A stretch of 21,791 bases of DNA from RGIG1959 sp045651865 (GTDB lineage: Bacteria; Bacillota; Clostridia; Oscillospirales; Acutalibacteraceae): positions 1 to 21,791 of the forward strand of contig JAZRTC010000026.1 in assembly GCA_045651865.1 (NCBI GenBank), written 5' to 3'. Positions 1 to 6,387 of the stretch are shown here, in pieces; the first letter of the stretch is position 1, and every line of letters starts with the position of its first letter. The notes beneath the pieces are model-generated. The model did no database searches, was not told the origin of the DNA, and saw only the letters and a list, made by a program, of their open reading frames with translations. A program made the position numbers and the translations under genes.

Positions 1-345
1 AGTTGTGGTTGTGGTGGTTGTAGTTGTTGTCGTGGTTGTAGTGGTAGTTGTTGTCGTGGTCGTCGGCGGTTCGATCAGTCCCCCCGCGAGATAAAAGATT
101 GTCGCCGCATCCCGAAGCGTCACCGTGCCGTCGCCTGTGACATCTGCCGCGCTGTATTGCTCCGCGTTCAGCGGCAGCAAGCGCGCCACATAGTAAAAAC
201 AACGCTGGGCATCGATCGAGTTGACGGTGCCGTCACCTGTAATATCGCCGTGGACGGTTTGTGCCGCCGACCACAGCGGAAGCATCGAGATACAGAGCGA
301 AACGCTCACCAGCACCGCACAGATGGGCAACCATAACTTACGCAT
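1..345 (-). CDS. Secreted dockerin-domain protein with Thr-rich linker (partial, C-terminus outside window)
   Basis: Read on the minus strand from ATG at 345-343, with AGGA about 8 nt upstream. The first ~28 residues form a signal peptide (MRK, hydrophobic core, then SAAQ). Residues ~32-91 are a type I dockerin with both calcium-binding repeats: GDITGDGTVNSIDAQRC and ADVTGDGTVTLRDAATI. After EPP the frame becomes an almost pure run of threonine codons to the window edge, i.e. a surface linker to an unseen C-terminal domain. The dockerin sits directly behind the signal peptide, whereas in cellulosomal enzymes it is usually C-terminal. It starts 25 nt after the stop of the RING/DUF2628 gene on the same strand, so the two are probably co-transcribed. 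The function of the missing domain cannot be told. The signal peptide and dockerin are clear from sequence; cohesin binding is inferred from the family. Confidence 0.85.
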   Translation of the reverse strand, partial: MRKLWLPICAVLVSVSLCISMLPLWSAAQTVHGDITGDGTVNSIDAQRCFYYVARLLPLNAEQYSAADVTGDGTVTLRDAATIFYLAGGLIEPPTTTTTTTTTTTTTTTTTTTTT

Positions 346-370
346 AATCAGACATCCTTTGTTTTTGAAA

Positions 371-1369
371 TCACGAGATCAGCATCAACAGGAAGCTGGG
401 CAACAGTGTCGAACACATATAGCCCACAAGAGCGAGCGCGGCAGAGGTACCGCCGACCATCGCCAGTTGTGCGCGGTAGCCTTCGGGGTAGCTTTGGCGG
501 GCTTTGCGCACCGTACGCAGGCAATGCTTCATATACAGACGGTTGCCGAACAGTGCCACAAACAGCCGCACACAAAACAGCGTCAGCGAAAACAGCGTGA
601 TGATGTACGCGGCGATCTCGGCACGCGGATTTGATTCCATCAGCCACAGCAGTTCTTTCATCATCTCCGCATAGTCAACCTTGTCAAACACGGACGGGAA
701 GCACGCAAACGCGAGAAGGTTGAGGATGACCGTGTGGAAGATTTCCAGCGCCAGCATCGCCGCACCTGCGAGATATTGCTTGCGGAACAAGAGCCAATAA
801 GACGGTAGGAAAAACGCTGCCCAGTTCCACGAGGAGCGCGATCCCGTTTTGGCCATCCGCTCAAAGCGCGGCAGATAATAGGGGATGTTGGTGCGCACGA
901 CCGTTGCCAGATCTGCGGCGCTTTCGCCTTCGAGCTGTGCTTCGGGGGAAACATTTCCGCAGTATATCGTGTGGGTATGGAACGGCGCATATTCGTGAAC
1001 GCTTGCGGGCGGCGCACCGAACGGCGGCCGCGATGCCGTGTGCCAGTCCTGCGCCTGCAAGGAATTGCCGCAACAGCTGCATCGCTCAGCAAATGGCGAA
1101 TTGTCCGCACCGCATCGCGGGCAGATCGCCCGAGGGGTTGCGGTTTCGGGTGCGGGCGGCTCGACCGCGATTGGCTCGGGTTGCTTCATCGCCGCGTCGC
1201 GCGACCATTGATGTTCCGTGCCGTGTGCCTCGGCACAGGCACAGCCGCCGTGCTCCTTCCAGCAGTCGCGATGATGAGGCGCACCGCAGACAGGGCACGC
1301 CACCACATCGTCCGATTCCTCAAACGGTTTTTCGCAGTGCGGGCAGGACAGTCCTTTATAGAAAAACAT
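371..1369 (-). CDS. Prokaryotic RING finger / zinc-ribbon protein with DUF2628 membrane domain
   Basis: 332 aa. Residues 9-45 carry a RING-like cluster (C9-x2-C12, C25-x2-C28, H33, C36, C43, C45) as in prokaryotic RING finger family proteins. A Pro/Glu-rich stretch (62-78) leads to a second zinc ribbon (C83-x2-C86, C97-x2-C100). The C-terminal half (about 170-332) fits DUF2628: an amphipathic SWNWAAFFLPSYWLLFRKQY segment, then hydrophobic segments near 199-222, 252-275 and 302-330. Start ATG 1369-1367 has AGGAGA just upstream. Such proteins are usually annotated only by domain; ubiquitin-type ligase activity is not established for this family, and a role in membrane-linked protein interaction is inference. 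It is the first gene of a likely two-gene unit with the downstream dockerin protein. Confidence 0.85.
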   Translation of the reverse strand: MFFYKGLSCPHCEKPFEESDDVVACPVCGAPHHRDCWKEHGGCACAEAHGTEHQWSRDAAMKQPEPIAVEPPAPETATPRAICPRCGADNSPFAERCSCCGNSLQAQDWHTASRPPFGAPPASVHEYAPFHTHTIYCGNVSPEAQLEGESAADLATVVRTNIPYYLPRFERMAKTGSRSSWNWAAFFLPSYWLLFRKQYLAGAAMLALEIFHTVILNLLAFACFPSVFDKVDYAEMMKELLWLMESNPRAEIAAYIITLFSLTLFCVRLFVALFGNRLYMKHCLRTVRKARQSYPEGYRAQLAMVGGTSAALALVGYMCSTLLPSFLLMLIS

Positions 1370-1405
1370 AGTGTCATCTCCTGAAACGAAGAGTATATTC
1401 AGTTT

Positions 1406-1435
1406 ATATTACCACGGCACAGAAGCTCTGTGCAA
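1406..1435 (-). promoter_or_regulatory. Promoter of the RING/DUF2628 gene with embedded palindrome
   Basis: On the minus strand, TTGCAC (plus 1430-1435) and TAATAT (plus 1406-1411) are separated by 18 nt. The palindrome GCACAGA-AGC-TCTGTGC (1417-1433) lies in the spacer and overlaps the -35, a typical place for a repressor operator. The hexamers are moderate matches; no mapped start site supports them. Confidence 0.45.
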
Positions 1436-1494
1436 CTACATACGACAAGGATTTAAAAAAAATTCACGAATACGGAGAATTTTTACAAAAGCGA

Positions 1495-1523
1495 TTGCCA
1501 TTCCCGCGCAAAATGCGTATAAT
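1495..1523 (+). promoter_or_regulatory. Sigma-A promoter of murD
   Basis: TTGCCA at 1495-1500, a 17-nt spacer and TATAAT at 1518-1523. The predicted start near 1530 leaves a leader of about 16 nt that holds only the ribosome site. Confidence 0.8.
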
Positions 1524-1546
1524 AGACGGGATAGGAGATGACAACT

Positions 1547-2920
1547 ATGACCAAAGCACAATTGTTTTTTGAGAATATACGCGGCAAGCGCGTCGCGATC
1601 TGCGGCATCGGCCGCAACAATACGCCCGTTGTTAAGCAGTTTCTGGCACACGGCGCGGTGGTGACGGCGTGCGATCGCCGCACCCGTGAAGAACTCGGTG
1701 AGGACGCGGCAAAGGAGCTGGAAGCACTCGGCGCCACACTCAGCCTCGGCGAGGAGTATCTCGGTTGCGTAACGGAGATGGATATGATTTTGCGCACGCC
1801 GGGTATGAAGCCGTATCTTGCCCCGTTTCAGGCGGCGCGTGAAAAAGGCATCCCCGTCACTTCGGAAATGGAGCTGTTCTTTGAGCTGTGCCCCGCACCG
1901 ATCTATGCGGTGACAGGCTCTGACGGCAAAACCACCACAACGAGCATCATTGCAGGTCTGCTCCGTGCCGCGGGCAAGACGGTGCATCTGGGTGGCAACA
2001 TCGGCCGTCCGCTTCTGCCCGATATTGATATGGTGCAGGACACCGATGTCGCGGTGGTGGAGATCTCCAGCTTTCAGCTGACCATGATGACCCAAAGCCC
2101 GCGTGTCGCCGTGGTCACCAATGTGGCACCCAATCACCTGGATTGGCACACCGATATGCAGGAGTACATCGATGCGAAGAAAAATCTGGTCGCGTTCCAG
2201 ACGGCGGCAGACCGCGCCGTGCTCAATGCCGACAACGATATTACCGCCTCATTTGCCGATGCGGTCGCGGGCGAGTGCTTGCGTTTCTCGCGCCGCGCGG
2301 CGCAGGAGGGCGCGTGGCTGAATGAGGATGAGATGCTGTGCGTGACCAAAGACGGCGTGACAACGCCGATCGTGGCGGCAAAGGAGATCCGCCTGCCCGG
2401 CGTACACAATGTAGAAAACTTCCTCGCTGCCTTTGCGGCAACCTGGGGCGATGTCCCCGTAGAGGTGATGGCGGCGTTTGCCAAGGAATTCGGCGGCGTG
2501 GCGCATCGCTGTGAGCTGGTGCGTGAGCGCCGTGGCGTGAAATGGTACAACGACTCCATCGGCACCAGCCCGTCGCGCACCATCGCAGGTCTGAAAGCGT
2601 TTGACCGCAAGGTCATCCTGATCGCGGGCGGCTACGATAAGCATATTCCGTACGATCCGCTCGGCCCTGTCGCGATGGAGACGGTAAAACTTGCCATCCT
2701 GCTCGGTGCGACGGCGGATGCCATCGAAGCGGCAATCCGCGCATGCGGCGAAATGCCCATTGCCCGTGTCGGCTCGATGGAAGAAGCGGTCAGAACGGCG
2801 GCACAGCTTTCCAAAGAAGGCGATATCGTGTTTATGTCGCCCGCCTCCGCGAGCTTTGATCTGTATCGCAATTTTGAAGAGCGCGGCGAGCATTTCCGCC
2901 GTTGTGTGGAAGCGCTCTGA
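1547..2920 (+). CDS. murD: UDP-N-acetylmuramoylalanine--D-glutamate ligase MurD
   Basis: Cytoplasmic ATP-dependent ligase that adds D-Glu to UDP-MurNAc-L-Ala in peptidoglycan precursor synthesis. 457 aa, the usual length. An N-terminal Rossmann-type domain (VAICGIGRNN, 16-25) is followed by the Mur ligase P-loop VTGSDGKTTTT (122-132), SSFQL (~174-178), NHLDWH (~196-201), the YNDSIGTSP motif and the C-terminal SPASASFDLYRNFEERG. The start is placed at ATG 1547 because AGGAG (1533-1537) lies 9 nt ahead of it; an in-frame ATG at 1538 abuts the Shine-Dalgarno and is too close to be used. The gene stands alone, outside a dcw cluster, between its own promoter and a strong terminator. Confidence 0.97.
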   Translation: MTKAQLFFENIRGKRVAICGIGRNNTPVVKQFLAHGAVVTACDRRTREELGEDAAKELEALGATLSLGEEYLGCVTEMDMILRTPGMKPYLAPFQAAREKGIPVTSEMELFFELCPAPIYAVTGSDGKTTTTSIIAGLLRAAGKTVHLGGNIGRPLLPDIDMVQDTDVAVVEISSFQLTMMTQSPRVAVVTNVAPNHLDWHTDMQEYIDAKKNLVAFQTAADRAVLNADNDITASFADAVAGECLRFSRRAAQEGAWLNEDEMLCVTKDGVTTPIVAAKEIRLPGVHNVENFLAAFAATWGDVPVEVMAAFAKEFGGVAHRCELVRERRGVKWYNDSIGTSPSRTIAGLKAFDRKVILIAGGYDKHIPYDPLGPVAMETVKLAILLGATADAIEAAIRACGEMPIARVGSMEEAVRTAAQLSKEGDIVFMSPASASFDLYRNFEERGEHFRRCVEAL

Positions 2921-2950
2921 TTGCAGGGGGCATTCAATAGCGGAATAACC

Positions 2951-2983
2951 AAAAGGGTCGGCATCAAGCCGACCCTTTTGTCT
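2951..2983. terminator. Bidirectional terminator between murD and tspO
   Basis: Perfect 12-bp stem AAAAGGGTCGGC (2951-2962) / GCCGACCCTTTT (2968-2979) with a 5-nt loop, followed by TTTTGTCTTT on the plus strand and preceded by an A-rich stretch that serves the convergent tspO transcript. Confidence 0.9.
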
Positions 2984-3457
2984 TTATCGGTTCAATAAAT
3001 AAAACCCCAAATTCAAATACGCTGCAAAGGCGCACCACGCGAGATACGGGTAGAGAAGCCGTGCCGCAGTGCGGTCGATTGCGCCGAACTGCAGGATCGT
3101 GCGCCCGATCAGCACAATCAGCAACAACAACCAGAAAAACGCGAACAGCCGCCACTCAAGCGAAAAGAACACGGGACTCCACAGCGCGTTGACGGCAAGC
3201 TGAATCCAGTAGGTTTTCAGTGCGCCGCTTTTATTGCCGTCACTGCTCATCGAGATGCGGTATGCCGCATACCCCATCAGCAGATACAGCACCGTCCATA
3301 CAATGGGGAACAGCCACGCAGGCGGGGTGAGCGGGGGCTTCACCAGTTCGTCGATGTTCGGTCTGCCCAGCAGGGCAGAGATGCCTGCCACCGCCAAAGT
3401 GCCGCCGATGTACAGAATCAGTTTTCTGAGATTTACGGTTTTCTGAAAAAATGCCAT
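2984..3457 (-). CDS. tspO: TspO/MBR family membrane protein
   Basis: 157 aa with five hydrophobic helices, the fold of the TspO/mitochondrial benzodiazepine receptor family, which binds porphyrins and related tetrapyrroles in the membrane. Family features visible are PPLTPPAWLFPIVWTVLYLL (40-59; Pro-rich loop and first Trp-rich helix), MGYAAYRI, QLAVNALWSPVFF with its Asn-Leu-Trp core, and a C-terminal YPYLAWCAFAAYLN helix. Start ATG 3457-3455 is preceded by GGAG about 9 nt upstream. The start codon lies in one arm of an 11-bp inverted repeat (see separate entry). It follows the DUF1836 gene by 43 nt on the same strand. The physiological role in Firmicutes is not settled; assignment to the family is firm. 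Confidence 0.93.
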   Translation of the reverse strand: MAFFQKTVNLRKLILYIGGTLAVAGISALLGRPNIDELVKPPLTPPAWLFPIVWTVLYLLMGYAAYRISMSSDGNKSGALKTYWIQLAVNALWSPVFFSLEWRLFAFFWLLLLIVLIGRTILQFGAIDRTAARLLYPYLAWCAFAAYLNLGFYLLNR

Positions 3458-3495
3458 CGCACATCACTCCTTCGATAGAGTATATGCGATGGCAT
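3451..3495 (-). promoter_or_regulatory. Hairpin enclosing the tspO ribosome-binding site and start codon
   Basis: Perfect 11-bp inverted repeat ATGCCATCGCA (3451-3461) / TGCGATGGCAT (3485-3495). In the minus-strand transcript the 23-nt loop contains the Shine-Dalgarno (GGAG), and the tspO ATG is inside the 3' arm. Folded RNA would therefore hide the start. The loop also contains TATACT (plus 3479-3484), a possible -10 without a good -35. Confidence 0.55.
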
Positions 3496-3500
3496 TCCGT

Positions 3501-4091
3501 TTAATCCGTTTCGTCCTTTTTCTTTTTCTTCTCTTTTTTCTCTTTTTTGTCCTCAGCCGGCTCGTTTTCCGGCGTCAGCGAGGCGAGCAGCCGTGTTGCC
3601 GCGATGCGCTTGGCGTTTGCTTCCAGTGCGAGATCCATCGCCAGTCGGTAGCGCTCGGCATCATTCAGATTTTCCAGCGGTTCAAGGCGCTGTGCCGCTT
3701 CGCGCAGATGCGTTGCCTGCGACTCGCAAAAAGCACGGTACAACTCCTCGGTGGGATAAAACCCGCTCAGTGCTGTGACAAGCTCGCGGATTTCAGGCAG
3801 GGTGAACTCGGGCTTGAGCATACAGATGAGCGAGAGGACGGTCAGGTGTTCGCGCGTATATTTCTTGTGCGATGGGCGCGGCATCACGCCGTCCTTGACA
3901 TAGTTGTTGATCATACTCGGGGTGAGCGGGCGGTCGGAGTCGACATACAGCGGCTCCAGCTGGCGGTTCATCATCGTGATGACCTGATCCATGTATAAAT
4001 CGAGCTCAGGGAAACTGTCCCACGGAATCATCTCCACCTCGCTTATATGGGTTGCCCATTCGCGCAGGTCGTTTTTGCGGGTTGTATCCAT
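3501..4091 (-). CDS. DUF1836 domain-containing protein (putative HTH regulator)
   Basis: 196 aa. Residues ~20-165 match the DUF1836 pattern: a DLYMDQVITMMNRQL segment, a helix-turn-helix-like LTPSMINNYVKDGVMPRP with KKYTREHLTVLSLICMLK after it (MerR-like layout), and a helical C-terminal part. The last ~20 residues are a charged Lys/Glu tail. Start ATG 4091-4089 has GGAAG upstream. The family is common in Clostridia and presumed to bind DNA; no target is known to me. It is divergent from pgk, sharing a ~200-bp intergenic region, and is upstream of tspO in a likely operon, so either could be its target (inference). Confidence 0.85.
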   Translation of the reverse strand: MDTTRKNDLREWATHISEVEMIPWDSFPELDLYMDQVITMMNRQLEPLYVDSDRPLTPSMINNYVKDGVMPRPSHKKYTREHLTVLSLICMLKPEFTLPEIRELVTALSGFYPTEELYRAFCESQATHLREAAQRLEPLENLNDAERYRLAMDLALEANAKRIAATRLLASLTPENEPAEDKKEKKEKKKKKDETD

Positions 4092-4143
4092 ATCATTCCC
4101 ACTTCCTTCGGCGTCGTTTTGAAAAGCAGATATCCTATTTTTG

Positions 4144-4172
4144 ATAATATCACACTTTTTTTGCTGTGTCTA
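4144..4172 (-). promoter_or_regulatory. Promoter of the DUF1836-tspO unit
   Basis: On the minus strand TAGACA (plus 4167-4172), a 17-nt spacer containing an A-tract, and TATTAT (plus 4144-4149). Confidence 0.6.
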
Positions 4173-4205
4173 CAAAAATATTTTACTAAAAAACCGCTGT
4201 AATAC

Positions 4206-4234
4206 TTGCAAAAAGCGGAAAAATACTATACAAT
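4206..4234 (+). promoter_or_regulatory. Promoter of the pgk-tpiA-gpmI operon
   Basis: TTGCAA (4206-4211), 17-nt spacer, TACAAT (4229-4234). It predicts a leader of roughly 55 nt before the pgk ATG at 4296. Confidence 0.65.
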
Positions 4235-4295
4235 AAGGAATTGGGACATTGTCTTTAATTTAACAAATTATATATTGAGAAAGGATGTCTTGTCA

Positions 4296-5507
4296 ATGAA
4301 CGCTCTCAACAAGAAAACTGTGGACGATATCAATGTAAAGGGCCAAAAGGTTCTCGTGCGTTGCGACTTCAATGTGCCGCTCAAGAACGGTGTCATCACC
4401 GATGAGAACCGCATCAACGCGGCTCTGCCCACCATCAAAAAGCTGATCGCCGACGGCGGTCGCGTGATCCTCTGCTCGCACCTCGGCAAGCCGAAGGGTG
4501 AAGCGAAGCCCGAGCTGTCTCTCGCTCCCGTGGCGGTCGCTCTCTCCGAGAAGCTCGGTAAGGAAGTTGTGTTCGCGGCGGACGACAATGTTGTCGGCGA
4601 AAACGCGAAGGCGGCTGTGGCAGCTATGCAGGACGGCGATGTTGTTCTTCTCCAGAACACCCGTTATCGCGCAGAAGAGACCAAGAACGGCGAAGCATTC
4701 TCGGCTGAGCTCGGTTCTTTGGCAGACATTTTTGTTAACGATGCATTCGGTACCGCTCACCGTGCACACTGCTCCACCGTGGGCGTTGTGTCCTATGTGA
4801 AGGAAGCGGTTGCCGGCTACCTGATCGGCAAAGAGCTCAAGTACCTCGGCGACGCGGTCGAGAACCCCGTCCGTCCGTTTGTCTGCATCCTCGGCGGTGC
4901 GAAGGTCGACAGCAAGCTCCCCGTTATTGAGAACCTCCTTGCGAAGGCGGACACCCTCATCATCGGCGGCGGCATGGCGTACACCTTCAACGCGGCAAAG
5001 GGCTACGGCGTCGGCACCTCGCTGATCGACGAAACCAAGATCGACTACTGCCGCGAGATGCTCGCAAAGGCAGAGGAGAAGGGTGTCAAGATCCTGCTCC
5101 CGATCGACTGCACCATCGCAAAAGAATTCCCCAACCCGATCGATGCTCCCATCGATGTGACGGTTGTGGATGTTGACGCGATCCCCGCAGACCACATGGG
5201 CCTCGATATCGGCACCAAGTCTGCTGAGCTGTTCGCAGAAGAAGTCAAGAATGCCAAGACGGTTGTCTGGAACGGCCCGATGGGCGTGTTCGAGAACCCG
5301 ATCCTTGCTAAGGGCACCATCGCTGTGGCGAAGGCTCTTGCAGAGACCGACGCTGTGACTGTCATCGGCGGCGGCGACTCGGCGGCGGCTGTCAACACCC
5401 TCGGCTACGGCGACAAGATGACCCACATCTCCACCGGTGGCGGCGCTTCCCTTGAGTTCCTCGAGGGTAAGGAACTGCCCGGCATCGCCTGCCTCAACGA
5501 GAAATAA
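4296..5507 (+). CDS. pgk: Phosphoglycerate kinase
   Basis: Cytoplasmic glycolytic enzyme that transfers phosphate from 1,3-bisphosphoglycerate to ADP. 403 aa, normal for bacteria. The PGK signature RCDFNVPL is at 22-29, SHLGKPKG near 61-68, and the nucleotide-binding GGGDSAAAV lies near the C-terminus. The start is ATG 4296 (MNALNKKT), with AAGGA at 4281-4285 ten nt ahead; the frame stays open upstream for 30 codons, but those overlap the promoter and do not resemble the family. Codon use is very biased (frequent AAG, GGC, ATC, CTC), as expected for a highly expressed gene. It leads the pgk-tpiA-gpmI operon; gap, usually next to pgk, is not in the window. Confidence 0.98.
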   Translation: MNALNKKTVDDINVKGQKVLVRCDFNVPLKNGVITDENRINAALPTIKKLIADGGRVILCSHLGKPKGEAKPELSLAPVAVALSEKLGKEVVFAADDNVVGENAKAAVAAMQDGDVVLLQNTRYRAEETKNGEAFSAELGSLADIFVNDAFGTAHRAHCSTVGVVSYVKEAVAGYLIGKELKYLGDAVENPVRPFVCILGGAKVDSKLPVIENLLAKADTLIIGGGMAYTFNAAKGYGVGTSLIDETKIDYCREMLAKAEEKGVKILLPIDCTIAKEFPNPIDAPIDVTVVDVDAIPADHMGLDIGTKSAELFAEEVKNAKTVVWNGPMGVFENPILAKGTIAVAKALAETDAVTVIGGGDSAAAVNTLGYGDKMTHISTGGGASLEFLEGKELPGIACLNEK

Positions 5508-5519
5508 GTCTGTATTCTC

Positions 5520-5549
5520 AAAGGCGGACGGGATCTCCCGCCCGCCTTT
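5520..5549 (+). terminator. GC-rich hairpin after pgk (weak terminator or processing/stabilising stem)
   Basis: Stem AAAGGCGGACGGG (5520-5532) / CCCGCCCGCCTTT (5537-5549) with one A-C mismatch and an ATCT loop. Only three T close the stem and GAAATG follows, so termination would be poor; it may instead protect the pgk message end and set the pgk:tpiA ratio. Confidence 0.55.
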
Positions 5550-5563
5550 GAAATGTTCTTAAT

Positions 5564-5584
5564 ACTTCCCCCTCAAGGGGAAGT
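5564..5584 (+). repeat. Short palindromic hairpin in the tpiA leader
   Basis: ACTTCCCC (5564-5571) and GGGGAAGT (5577-5584) form a perfect 8-bp stem with a CTCAA loop and no T-tract. It lies between the pgk hairpin and the tpiA ribosome site. It could be part of a dispersed palindromic repeat; only one copy is visible here. Confidence 0.45.
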
Positions 5585-5616
5585 CCATCAAATGTAAAAA
5601 AAGGAGAGTATTACAA

Positions 5617-6369
5617 ATGGGTAAATATGTAATTGCCGGTAACTGGAAAATGAACAAGACCCCCGCTGAGGCGAAGGTTCTTATCGAAGAAATCAAGCCC
5701 CTCGTGGCGGACGCATCCTGCGATGTGATCGTGGGTGTGCCGTTTGTCGATCTGCATGTGGCGCTTGAGGCGACCGCAGGCACCAACATCGGTGTGGCGG
5801 CGCAGAACTGCCACTGGGCAAAGAGCGGCGCGTTCACCGCAGAGATCTCGGCGGATATGCTCAAGGAAATGGGTGTCGGTTATGTCATCATCGGCCACTC
5901 CGAGCGCCGTCAGTATTTCGGCGAGACCGACCAGACTGTCAACCAGCGCGTGCGCGCAGCTCTGGATGCAGGCCTGACTGTCATCCTCTGCGTGGGTGAG
6001 TACCTCGAGCAGCGTGAGCAGGGCGTCACCGCTGAGGTGTGCGCGATGCAGACCAAGATCGCACTTTGCGGCGTGTCGGCTGAGGAAATGAGCCGCATCA
6101 TCATCGCTTACGAGCCCGTGTGGGCAATCGGCACCGGCCGCACCGCAACGGCGGAGCAGGCAAACGAAGTGTGCGCCGATATCCGTAAGGTTGTTGCCGC
6201 TCTGTACAACGACGATGTGGCGAAGGCTGTCACCATTCAGTACGGCGGCTCGATGAACGCGGGCAACGCGGCAGAGCTTCTGGCACAGTCCGATGTTGAC
6301 GGCGGTCTTATCGGCGGCGCGTCCCTGAAGGCGGAAGACTTCGCGGTCATCGTGAACGCGGCGAAATAA
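5617..6369 (+). CDS. tpiA: Triose-phosphate isomerase
   Basis: Interconverts dihydroxyacetone phosphate and glyceraldehyde 3-phosphate. 250 aa, standard length. It has the GNWKMN motif with catalytic Lys11, IIGHSERR with catalytic His94, and AYEPVWAIGTG with catalytic Glu166, followed by the phosphate-binding YGGSMN and GGLIGGASL loops. ATG 5617 follows AGGAGA by about 11 nt. It lies 109 bp after pgk and 18 bp before gpmI, so it is the middle gene of the glycolytic operon. Codon use matches pgk. Confidence 0.98.
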   Translation: MGKYVIAGNWKMNKTPAEAKVLIEEIKPLVADASCDVIVGVPFVDLHVALEATAGTNIGVAAQNCHWAKSGAFTAEISADMLKEMGVGYVIIGHSERRQYFGETDQTVNQRVRAALDAGLTVILCVGEYLEQREQGVTAEVCAMQTKIALCGVSAEEMSRIIIAYEPVWAIGTGRTATAEQANEVCADIRKVVAALYNDDVAKAVTIQYGGSMNAGNAAELLAQSDVDGGLIGGASLKAEDFAVIVNAAK

Positions 6370-6387
6370 GAAAGGAAACCGTGCGTT

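Noticed and set aside
1..62. Short tandem repeat array that could look like a satellite or CRISPR
   Set aside because: It is in-frame threonine codons of the dockerin protein linker; no spacers or regular repeat unit.
4293..5426. 377-aa minus-strand ORF opposite pgk
   Set aside because: Antisense shadow caused by pgk codon bias.
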